This document shows, in pieces, positions 53,432-62,900 of a stretch of 64,000 nucleotides of DNA. The position numbers were made by a program, and so were the translations under genes. Source of the DNA: Gemmatimonadota bacterium (GTDB taxonomy: Bacteria; Gemmatimonadota; Gemmatimonadetes; Longimicrobiales; Gaopeijiaceae); the NCBI GenBank assembly GCA_022825135.1, contig JAJDYN010000005.1:1-64000 (forward strand), read 5' to 3'. The first letter of the stretch is position 1, and every line of letters begins with the position of its first letter. Under the pieces are notes generated by a model. That model was not told where the DNA came from. It worked only from the letters and a program-made list of their open reading frames with translations, and made no database searches.

Positions 53432-54346
53432 CTAGGACGAACTACTCGAACTGGTCGACGACGAGCCGCTGCTCGAACTCGACAAGGAACCACCGGATGC
53501 CTGGCCCCCACCCCAGCCGCTGCTCGAACTCGACGACGAACTGCTCGAACTGGACGACGAACCGCCGGAAGCATTGCCCCCACCCCGACCGCCGTTGCTC
53601 GACGAGCTGCTCGAACTCGACGACGAGCTGCTCGAACTCGACGACGAACTGCTCGAACTCGAACTGGACGACGAACTGCTCGAACTGGGCGACGACGTGA
53701 CCATGAATCTCTGCGAGGTCGAGAGACCGCCCCCGTCCGTGGCAAACACTGTTACCCTGGCGGTGCCCGCCGCCAAGGCGGCGATGGTCACAACCTTGCC
53801 GGACAAGTTCACCCTCACACGTCTCCTGTCCGACGAAACTGCCTCGAAGTCAAGTTCGTCTCCGTCGGGGTCGTCGAAGTACCCGGCGACATCCAGCTCA
53901 GCCACGCTGTTGACCTCGATCTCCATGTCCCTGATCCTGCCGACACGCTCCGGCGCTCGGTTGGAATCCGAACTCGAACTGGAGGACGAGCTGCTACTCG
54001 AACTGGACGATGAGGAGCTGCTGGAACTCGATGAGGAACTGCTGGAACTCGAAGACGAGGAACTCGAAGACGAACTGCTGCTGCTGGAGCTCGAGGAACT
54101 GCTGCTGGAACTCGACGACGAGGAACTGCTGCTGGAACTCGACGAGGAGGAACTCGACGACGCGATGCTATTCGACGACCACCTGCTGGACCCATCGTCG
54201 TCAGGACCAACAAGACCAACGCCGGCATACGTGCAGGCAGCAAGTTGCGTCATCCCGGCACTCACTACCCCGCCCGCCAGAAGTCGCAGGAATGCCCGCC
54301 GGTCCTCCCGGTGGCCGGAATCGGAGCCTCTCGTAGAATCCTGCAC
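53432..54346 (-). CDS. Tat-type lipoprotein with very long polyserine tracts
   Basis: A 304-residue protein. The N-terminus has R-R-A-F-L-R-L-L-A-G-G and a lipobox L-A-A-C (about residue 38), a twin-arginine lipoprotein signal. Then come 64 consecutive serines (residues 63-126), one Ig-like repeat (about 130-217), 30 serines (221-250), a Gly/Asn-rich linker, 14 serines, and a Ser/Gly/Thr tail. Tract 1 uses all six serine codons. Start GTG 54346 follows AGGAG at a 6-base spacing. First of four leftward genes. Long serine tracts are known flexible linkers and O-modification targets; with the downstream GT9 and kinase, a modified surface fibre is the likeliest role (inference). The opposite strand shows a Leu/Glu/Asp-rich shadow only. 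Confidence 0.75.
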   Translation of the reverse strand: MQDSTRGSDSGHREDRRAFLRLLAGGVVSAGMTQLAACTYAGVGLVGPDDDGSSRWSSNSIASSSSSSSSSSSSSSSSSSSSSSSSSSSSSSSSSSSSSSSSSSSSSSSSSSSSSSSSSSSSSSSSDSNRAPERVGRIRDMEIEVNSVAELDVAGYFDDPDGDELDFEAVSSDRRRVRVNLSGKVVTIAALAAGTARVTVFATDGGGLSTSQRFMVTSSPSSSSSSSSSSSSSSSSSSSSSSSSSSSSSSNGGRGGGNASGGSSSSSSSSSSSSSSGWGGGQASGGSLSSSSSGSSSTSSSSSS

Positions 54347-54384
54347 CTAACACTCCTGCAAACTGGTTACGCTCCCAAGTTTAG

Positions 54385-54435
54385 GACGGGGCTTCGGGAA
54401 TCGCCAGCGTGTAGCGTAAGTGTCGTTGCCCCGTC
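54385..54435 (-). promoter_or_regulatory. Inverted repeat upstream of the polyserine operon
   Basis: GACGGGGC (54385-54392) and GCCCCGTC (54428-54435) form a perfect 8-bp inverted repeat around a 35-base spacer, 39 bases before the operon's first start codon. It could be a leader hairpin or operator. No confident -10/-35 pair is visible, and the remaining sequence to 54702 shows no gene. Confidence 0.35.
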
Positions 54436-54702
54436 TCTATCGCTTATGATGGAGCGCGATTATCTCGGAGCGGGCCAGCAGTTGGGACTGGCGGAGCGCC
54501 ATGGGCGGGTCAACTTCCCGGCACCGAACGCTGGCGCTGGACGGGCGCGAGCCTGCAACATCCGAGCCGCCTGGGATCGCGGGCGAACGAATCCCCCGCA
54601 GGGGTCAGAGACAGGAGCGTCGCCGAACCGTATGAGCCGCCAGGACTTGGTTGGGGGTTCAGGTGCTCTGCCGGGCGGGCAAGGCGCCTTGAAGGCCCCG
54701 GG

Positions 54703-55671
54703 ATGAAGCCGGGCGGCCCCATCGACCTGGCCGACATCCGGACGGCGCGCGGGCGCATCGCCGGAGCCGCCATCCGCACGCCGCTGGTGCGCCTGGAGGC
54801 GTCCGGGGCGACCGCCGAGGTGTGGCTCAAGCTCGAGTGTCTGCAGCCCATCGGGTCGTTCAAGATCCGCGGGGCCGCCAACGCCATGGCGCTCGCCGAT
54901 CCCGCCCGGCTGGCGCGCGGAGTCTACACCGGGAGCGCCGGCAACATGGCCCAGGGGGTCGCGTACGAGGCCCGGCGGCGCGGGATCCCCTGCCGTGTGA
55001 TCGTGCCGGACACCGCCCCGGCGGCCAAGCTCGACGCCATCGCCCGACTGGGAGCCACCGCCGTTCAGGTACCGTTCGCGGAGTGGTGGGGGGTGCTGCG
55101 CGACCACGGCCGTCCCGCCGAGGAGGGCTTCTTCGTCCACCCGGTCAGCGATCCGGCCGTGATCGCCGGCAACGGCACCATCGGGCTCGAGATCGTGGAG
55201 GACCTGCCGGACGTGCGCGCGGTGGTGGTTCCCTTCGGCGGGGGTGGCCTGTCGTGCGGGATTGCCACGGCCGTGCGCGCGATCCGGCCGGAGGCGCGGG
55301 TGTTCGCGGCCGAGGTGGAGACGGCGGCCCCGCTGGCCGCGTCGCTGGCGGCCGGCGAGCCGGTGGAGGTCGCGCACACCCGCTCGTTCGTGGACGGGAT
55401 CGGGGGCGCCGGCCTTCTGCCCGGGATGTGGCCGCTGGCCCGCGCGCTCCTGGCCGGGTCGCGGGTCGTGTCGCTCGAAGATGTCCGCGGGGCGATCCGG
55501 CTGCTCGCCGAGCGCGTGCATGTCGTCGCGGAGGGGGCGGGCGGGGCGGCGGTGGCGGCGGCGCTGCGGGGGCTCCCCGGGGTCGACGACGGCCCGGTCG
55601 TCGCGGTGGTGTCGGGCGGCAACATCGACGCGCGCGTGCTCGCGGCCATCCTCGAGGGCCGGGAAGCCTGA
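54703..55671 (+). CDS. Threonine/serine dehydratase-like PLP enzyme
   Basis: A 322-residue fold-type II PLP enzyme. The Schiff-base Lys is in G-S-F-K-I-R-G-A, phosphate/ring contacts in S-A-G-N-M-A-Q-G and the Gly loop F-G-G-G-G-L-S-C-G, and a C-terminal V-V-S-G-G-N-I-D completes the family pattern. It deaminates threonine or serine to the 2-oxo acid, or is a racemase or hydroxyaspartate-type relative. There is no C-terminal ACT domain, so it is the catabolic or non-regulated short form. Start ATG 54703 follows AAGG. An M50-like gene follows 64 bases downstream. Confidence 0.8.
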   Translation: MKPGGPIDLADIRTARGRIAGAAIRTPLVRLEASGATAEVWLKLECLQPIGSFKIRGAANAMALADPARLARGVYTGSAGNMAQGVAYEARRRGIPCRVIVPDTAPAAKLDAIARLGATAVQVPFAEWWGVLRDHGRPAEEGFFVHPVSDPAVIAGNGTIGLEIVEDLPDVRAVVVPFGGGGLSCGIATAVRAIRPEARVFAAEVETAAPLAASLAAGEPVEVAHTRSFVDGIGGAGLLPGMWPLARALLAGSRVVSLEDVRGAIRLLAERVHVVAEGAGGAAVAAALRGLPGVDDGPVVAVVSGGNIDARVLAAILEGREA

Positions 55672-55735
55672 CGCTCCTGCCGCAGGAACCGCCGGCTCTG
55701 GAACCCCTCGCCTGCGCGCGACGTACCTATCCGGC

Positions 55736-56407
55736 ATGAACCCCCAGACCAAACGACGCCTCGTCTTCCTCGCCGGCTTCGCCCTCTATTTCGGGGCGAT
55801 CTGGTTCGCGTGGGACACACCCATCGTCTATCCACTGAAGGTCTTCGTCGTGCTGCTCCACGAGATCAGCCACGGCATCGCGGCGCTCGCCACGGGAGGC
55901 TCCATTCAGGGCATCGAACTCGACCCGGCCCAGGGCGGAGTATGCTACTGTCCCGGCGGGAACGCCTTCCTGACACTGTCCGCAGGATATCTGGGGAGCC
56001 TGGGCTGGGGCGCGCTGCTGCTCATGGGCGCGCGCGCCGGCGCCCGGCCGTCACGGTGGATCGTCGGCGGGGTGGGCGTGATGGTGGTCGTGCTCACCCT
56101 GTTGTACGTGCGCAACGGCTTCGGCTTCGGCTTCGGCCTCCTCTTCGGGCTGGCCCTCTTCGCCTCGGCGGCGAAGCTCCCGGCACGGGCGAACCGGGTA
56201 CTGCTCACCGCGCTCGGGCTCACCAGTTGCCTGTACGCCATCCTCGACATCAAAAGCGACATCATCGACCGCCCGGAGCTCCAGTCCGACGCGCGCATGC
56301 TCGCCGAGATGACCGGCATCCCCACCATGGCCTGGGGATTCCTGTGGATCGGGATCGCGATCGTGGTCGCCGTCATGCTCTTCCGCAAGGCGTTCCGGGA
56401 GGCCTAG
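55736..56407 (+). CDS. M50-like membrane zinc protease
   Basis: A 223-residue protein with about six membrane segments and the zinc motif L-L-H-E-I-S-H-G near residues 41-48. A conserved G-G-S-I-Q-G-I-E-L segment lies after it. It matches the M50B-like peptidase family (PF13398-like). Such proteins are putative site-2-type intramembrane proteases of unknown substrate; the second M50 motif is not evident. ATG 55736 is used although no good ribosome site precedes it. Confidence 0.72.
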   Translation: MNPQTKRRLVFLAGFALYFGAIWFAWDTPIVYPLKVFVVLLHEISHGIAALATGGSIQGIELDPAQGGVCYCPGGNAFLTLSAGYLGSLGWGALLLMGARAGARPSRWIVGGVGVMVVVLTLLYVRNGFGFGFGLLFGLALFASAAKLPARANRVLLTALGLTSCLYAILDIKSDIIDRPELQSDARMLAEMTGIPTMAWGFLWIGIAIVVAVMLFRKAFREA

Positions 56408-56560
56408 CGCCCCCAACCCCCAGCGGCCCCACGCACGATGGATCGGGCCGGACCCGACCGGAAGGCCCCTGGGGTCTCGTTGCGCCAGCGGATCGGGAGT
56501 CAGTCATGTGCGCCCGGCGGCCGGAAACAAGTGAGCCCATGCGTCCGGGCTTCTGCATTC

Positions 56561-56589
56561 TTGACACGGGCGCCGGGACGGCAGACTAT
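56561..56589 (+). promoter_or_regulatory. Promoter-like site for the discrete ACP gene
   Basis: A perfect TTGACA (56561-56566), a 17-base spacer and GACTAT (56584-56589, 3 of 6 to consensus) stand about 50 bases before the ACP start. It would allow expression independent of the M50 gene, which ends 153 bases earlier. The rest of the 233-base gap is featureless. Confidence 0.45.
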
Positions 56590-56640
56590 CCACCCGTCAG
56601 CCTGCAGATTCATTCCCAACCGAAACGGAGATCACAAACG

Positions 56641-56871
56641 ATGCCCGGAACCGAGAGCCGCCTGCGAGCACTGATCGATGAACACCTGGCGCTGGATCAT
56701 GAGCCAAGTCTCACCCGAGGGTTTGCCGATTCAGGCGTTTCCTCGATGGATGCGGTCGCCTTCATGAGGATCGTGGAACGCGAGTTCAACGTGTCGATTC
56801 CGCCGGAGGACTGCGGGAAGATCGGCACCCTTGGGAAACTCGTCGCGCACCTCGACTCAAAGATGGGCTGA
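56641..56871 (+). CDS. Free-standing acyl carrier protein
   Basis: A 76-residue carrier protein: helix 1 L-R-A-L-I-D-E-H-L, and the phosphopantetheine site F-A-D-S-G-V-S-S-M-D-A-V-A-F, where the second Ser of S-S is the attachment residue. The rest is M-R-I-V-E-R-E-F-N-V-S-I-P-P-E-D, typical of ACPs and PKS/NRPS carriers. GGAG lies 11 bases before ATG 56641. It is convergent with the PKS gene ending at 56938, which finishes in KS-AT without its own ACP. Serving that module in trans is a reasonable inference. Confidence 0.82.
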   Translation: MPGTESRLRALIDEHLALDHEPSLTRGFADSGVSSMDAVAFMRIVEREFNVSIPPEDCGKIGTLGKLVAHLDSKMG

Positions 56872-56892
56872 CGGCACCAATCCCGGTGGGTT

Positions 56893-56911
56893 GTCCGGCC
56901 GACGGCCGGAC
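56893..56911. terminator. Hairpin between convergent ACP and PKS genes
   Basis: GTCCGGCC-GAC-GGCCGGAC is a perfect 8-bp GC stem with a 3-base loop midway between the ACP stop (56871) and the PKS stop (56938). Its placement fits a bidirectional transcription terminator. No T-run is present. Confidence 0.6.
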
Positions 56912-56937
56912 GTGGTGCTCGCATTAACGGTTCGAAC

Positions 56938-59900
56938 TCACGTAATCGGTTCGAACCAGTAGCGCTCGCGCTGAAAAGGGTAGCCGGGTACCGAGATCCG
57001 GCGCCGCGCTTCTCCGGCAAACAGTCCGGTGAACGTAACCGGAAGGCCTGCGTCGTACGCCTGTGCCACCCACTGTTCGAATGTGCCTGGCGCACGCCCT
57101 GGGCCGTTCGCCCAATCCTTCAGCGGCACGGGGCCCAGCCCGGGGCTGGCACCGATCTCGAGAACCAGATCGACGTCGAGATCCGCCAGCGCCCGGGCTG
57201 ATTCGCGTGCCAGCTTTGGCGTCCGCGCCTGCTCGCGCCAGTACGCGACGTCGAGGGCCTCCGCGTGGCCGACGGCCCGCCCGTTCACCTGACTCAGGAT
57301 GGAAAGCGCGGGTGACGAGAGTGCGATCTCGGGGAACGCCGCTTCCCTAACGTCCATACCCAGTGCGGATGCGAAGCGAAGACCGTCTTCGAGGCCGAGC
57401 ACCCCCGCGCACCATGCTGCCGCCAACACGCCGACCCCGCGCCCCGTCACCACATGGGGCCGGATGCCGACGCTCGCCCAAAGCGCCGTAACCGCACACT
57501 GGAAGGCGAAAACCGCTGGCTGACTCCAGGCCGGGTCAATGGCCTCCGCATTGCCGGTGGCCTGGCCCAACACCAGATCCCGCAGGGCAATCCCGCGACG
57601 CTGTTCCTGAAAAACCTGGTCGCAGCGATCCAGAATCGCGCGCACCACGGGCTCCGTCCGGTACAGAGTCTTCGCCATCCCCGCCCATTCGCCACTCTCG
57701 GCGGCGTAGGAGAAGGTCAACTTCGGTGTCGTGGCGGCCGCCCGTGACGACATCGCCCCGTCCGAGTGTGCGACGGCGCGCAAACCTTCGCGCAGAGAGC
57801 CGGCATCGTCGAAAACGATACCCGCCCGGTGCGGGAAGTGGTCACGCCCGACGCCCGCCGTCCAGGCCATGTCCGACAACAGGGAGTCCGCAGCCCCACG
57901 CTCCGCGTCGAGATCCTGGGCGTGCGCGTCGAGCCAGACGAGATACCGTTTCGCCAACTCGCGCAGTGCTTCGTCCGTCTTGCCGGAAATCGGCAGGACC
58001 CGGACTATGCGGGGGTTGACGTCGCCGGATGCAGGCGGCAGTTCCGTCAACGGCTCCGGGACCGGCATGCCGACGGTTTGCGCGGACCCGGCGGGCGGGC
58101 CGGCCGCAGGGGAGGTGTCATCGGGCGGTTCGTAGCCCTCCACGACGAGATGAGCGTTGGTACCCGATATCCCGAACGCACTCACTCCCGCACGGCGAGG
58201 CCGATCGGGATCCCGGGGCCAGCGCGTCGCCTCCGATGTCACCCGCACCGGAAGCGCGTTCCAGTCCACGTGCTCGTTCGGGCTGTTGAAATGGAGGTGC
58301 TTCGGGATCACGCCCTGCTTCATCGACAGCATGATCTTGATCAGCCCGGCAATTCCCGCAGCCGACTCGAGGTGGCCGATGTTGGTCTTTACGGAGCCGA
58401 TCAGGAGTGGACGGCTCGGCTCGCGTCCCTCGCCGTAGACTGCGGCCGCCGACTGCACCTCGATCGGGTCCCCCAGCGTGGATCCGGCTCCATGAGCTTC
58501 CAGATAGTCCACCTCGCCGGGCGCGACGCCGGCGCGCTCGAGCGCCTCCCCGATCACGCGCTGCTGCGCTCGCCCGTTCGGCACCGTCGGTCCGGCGGTC
58601 GCCCCGTTCTGATTGACCGCAGTGCCGCGAACAACGCCCCAGATCCGGTCACCGTCGGTCTCCGCTTCACCTAGCCGCTTGAGGACGACCATCCCACAAC
58701 CCTCGCTCCGCACGGACCCGTCGGCGGAGGCGTCGAAGGTCTTGCACCGGCCCTCCGGCGACAGCATCCCCAACTCGACCATCTCCCTGGTCAGCCCGAG
58801 CGAGAAGATGGCGTTCACGCCTCCGACCAGCGCCAGATCCACTTCACGCTGTCGCAGCGCTGTTACGGCGTGGTGCACGGCGACCAGTGACGCCGCACAG
58901 TTGAGGACCACCGGCATCGTGGGTCCCATGAGCCCCAGCTTGTAGGCAATCCCGCCGAGCGCCATGGAACTCGCCGTGCCGAGATAATTGAGGTCCTGGC
59001 CGCCCGCCAGCATCATAAGGTCACGGTACTCGCTGGTTGCGATGCCCGCGTAGACGCCCGTGTTGCTGCCCCGCAAGCTCTCCAGATCGATTCCCGCATC
59101 CTCGAACGCCCGCCAACTGGTCTCCAGGAGCAGCCGCTGCTGCGGATCCATCAAGCGCGTGCCGATCGGCGTCATGCCGAAAAAGCGCGCGTCGAAACGG
59201 TCGATCCCCTCGACGAACCCGCCGCGGCCCCAGGCGCTGTCCCCGGCCGCGGGGTCGCCCGCAATCCCAGCCCAGGACCCGTCATCCTGTCGCCCGCCCG
59301 TCACGGCATCGTGGCCGGCTTCGAGTTGGCTCCAGAAGGCCTGCAGATCCGGGGCACCGGGGAAACGGCACGCCATGCCGACTATGGCGATTCCATCGTC
59401 CTCCCGCGGCGCCGGCGGAGGCGGGGCCGGCCGGGACGTCGGCTCGGGGGCGGGGACCGGCTCGGTAGTGGGGACCGGTTCGGGGACGGTGGCCGACTCG
59501 GCGAGCGCGTCCATCAGATGACCGGCCAGATCGTCGATGGTCGGGTAATCGAATACCAGCGTATTCGGCGCGACATACCTCTCGGAGAAGGTCCGGTTGA
59601 GGCGATTCCGCAGTTCGACCGCCATCAGGGAGTCCATCCCCAGGTCGAAGAATCCGACCTTCGGCGCCGGCATCGACGGTAGCCTCAGCACCGCCTGCAC
59701 TTCCCGCTGCACGAAGGATACGAGCAGGCCCTCGCGCTGCGCCGCCGGCGTCGTAGCGAGCTGTGCAAGCAGGTCTTCCGACGAAGATGAGCCGTCGTCG
59801 TCCATGGCGACCGCAAGCAAGTCCTCCAGGAAGGGCGGACGGCCTCCGACGGACTCGCCGAACACCGGCCAGTCCACGGTGGCCACCACGGCGCCCGTCG

Positions 59901-62900
59901 CGTCCTGCCGCAGCAGGCGCTCGAACGCAATGAACCCCTGTTCGGGCGTGAACCAGCCGGTGCCGGATGCCGCCCTCCGCCCAGCGATTCGTTCGCGCTG
60001 CTCCTCCGCCTCGCCCAGTTCCGACCATGCGCCCCAGGCAATGGCCTGCCCGGGAAGCCCCAGCGCACGCCGGTGGGCGGCGAGCTGATCGAGGAATGCG
60101 TTGGCGGCCGCGTGGTTGGCCTGGCCTGGATTGCCCAGGACTCCGGCGACGCTGGAGAACAGGACGAACATGTCCAGATCGCGTCCCATCGTCGCACGGT
60201 GAAGATGCCAGGCCCCAAGCATCTTCGGCCACAGCACGGTCTCGAAGCTCTCCCAGCTCTGGTTCCCGAGGGCGGCGTCCGACAGCACGCCGACGCTATG
60301 GATGACGCCGGCGAGCGGCGGCAGCGTCCCGTCGATCCGCTCCAGCATCGCATCGAACGCAGCCGTGTCCGTGACGTCCGCAATCTCCACCTCGATCCTG
60401 AACCCGCGAGCGCGCAGCGCCTCGATCACTTCTTCCGCCGCCGCGTCCGGCGGCCGGCGACTGTTCAGCACGACCGTCCCCGCGCCACGCTCGGCGAGCC
60501 ATTCGGCGAGGGCCAGACCGATGCCGCCCAACCCGCCCGTCACCAGATATGTCCCATCCCGCCGCAGACGTCCTCCCGTGACCGGCGGCGTCGTGAGCAC
60601 GATCTTGCCGATGTGCCGAGCCGCGCGCATGTAGTCCATCGCGGCGCTCGTTTCGACCAACGGCCACCTAATGTGCCGGAGCGGCTCCAGCTCACCCGTT
60701 GCGATGCGCGCCAGCACCCCGTTCAGGGCGGCACCCGGTCCCGCCGGGTGCTTCTGCTTCAGGGTGTAGAGATCGAGGATCGCATAGGCGACATCCGGCC
60801 GCAGCGCCGCCATCTCGTCCTCGCTCAGGATGTCCCGCCTGGCAAGCTCCACGAAGCGGCCGCCCTCCGCGAGACAGGCAAGGCTCGCTTCGATGAAGCC
60901 CTCGCCCGTCAGGCTGTTGAGAACGACGTCGACACCGGCGCCGCCCGTGGCATCGAGAATATCCTGGCCGAACGCGGTCGAGCGGCTGTCGAACACGTGC
61001 TCGACACCGATCGAGCGGAGATACTCACGCTTGCGCGCGCTCGCCGTCGCGAACACCTCCGCGCCCGCAGCCTGGGCCAGCTGGATGCCCGCAAGCCCGA
61101 CGCCCCCGGCCCCGGCGTGAATCAGCACACGGTCTCCGGCCTTCAGCCCGGCGAGCTCATAGGACAGCACGCACGTTACGAATACCGACGGGATCGTGGC
61201 GAGCGCCGCGGCCGACACTCCCGGCGGCGCGAGCGCCACCAGTTCCTCCCGAGTGACGACCTCCGGACCGAACGTGCCGAATGCGAATCCGGCCACGCGA
61301 TCGCCCACGGAAACGGAGGACACGTCGGCACCGGTCTCGACGATGCGGCCGCAGAATTCCTCGCCGAGCAGCCCCTCGTCCTCGACCAGGCCCATGGCGC
61401 GGAACACGTCCAGGAAATTGAGCCCGCACGCCTCGACCGCGGCGCGCACCTCGTTCGGCTCCAGGGCGCGCGGAGCCAGCGGTTGCACCCGCAGTGCCTC
61501 GATCGCCCCTCCCTCTCCGGGCGCGAGCACCCAGTCCGCGTCATCCGGCGGGGCAAGGCGCTGCACGCCGGCGCCCACCCGGACGAGCCGGGCCGTCTGG
61601 CGGCGTCCCTGCCGATGCACAATGTGGTTCTCCGAATCAGGGAACAGCAGTTCGTCCGCGAGGACTGCCTGCGGCTTCGCTGCCTCGGCGTCGAGATCGA
61701 GCATCCGCGGTTGCAACTGGGGGGCCTCCCGCGCCACCACCTTGCCGAAGCCCCAAAGGGGGGCGCCGGCCAGTTGCCCGGTCCGCTCCCGTTCGAGCAC
61801 CTGCGCGCCCCTTGTGACGAACCACAGCCCCTTCTCCGGCACGATGTCCGCGTCCCCGATGCCCTGCACAAGCGCGAGGGCGCTCGCCGCAGCCCGTTTT
61901 GCATCCGTCGCGAGGTCAGCGGTGGTCGCCCCCATCCCGTGGCCATCCTGCGCGACGAGATGCACCGCGCCGGCGAAGGGTACATCGGAGGGCAGGCCTT
62001 CGATAAGCGATCGCCACGACTGGCGCCGCTCAATGTCGACCGTTGCCGCCACGATCGCGGTCTCGCTCTCCGCAGCCGTGGCTGCGGCCTCCGGATCGTC
62101 GCCCGCCAGCACGACCCGCTGATTCTGTGCCGCCAGTTGCGCCGCCAGCTCCGCGGCCACGCTGCCCCGGTCGGCGGCCAGGACCCAGACGCCCTCCGGC
62201 AAGTCGATCTCGGCTGGACCCTGCGCCACGATCACCCCTCGATCCGGCAGACCGGCCACTTCCTGCAGGTCCAGGCCGAGAACCTCCGATTCGGCAAATC
62301 CGGTATCCGCGAGTGCCCGCCGCCACACGTCGGGCCCCGCGAGAGCGTGGTCCGTACGGTAGCGATCGTCGAAGCGCCACCATCCGTCCAGCTGCCCGAA
62401 TATCAGATCCATCCAGCCCCTGCCCCGCTGGTTTTCGAGCGCCACCAGCAGCCCGGAGGGCGCGAGGAGCGTCCTGCAGTGCGCGAGCGTCTCATCCAGA
62501 TGGCGGGTGGCGTGCAGGACGTTGGCCGCGATTACCAGGTCGTAACCGTGGGCCTCGAAGCCCTGGTCCACCGGGTCCTTCTCGATGTCGAGCACCCTGT
62601 AGTCGATCGAGGCATCCGCGAAGCGTGCCTCCGCCTCCGCGAAGAACCCCGCGGAGATGTCGGTATACATGTAGTCGAACCGTCCGGCCGGAAGTTCGGG
62701 CAGGACGTATTCGGTCGCCGAGCCGATCCCGGCGCCGACCTCCAGCACACGCAGCCGTCGACCCTCCGGCGACTCGTCCACGAGCGTGCGAACCACCTCG
62801 CCCAACATCCGGTTCGCCGCCCGCCAGACCGCCGCCCGCCGATACAGGTCGGCGGCCGTCGGCTCGGCATCGCCGAAGAGCAGCGACAGCGGGTCCGCAT

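Noticed and set aside
53574-54350. Long rightward frame rich in Leu, Glu and Asp
   Set aside because: It is the exact complement of the polyserine tracts. The leftward frame has a Tat/lipobox signal, an Ig domain and a ribosome site; the rightward one has none.
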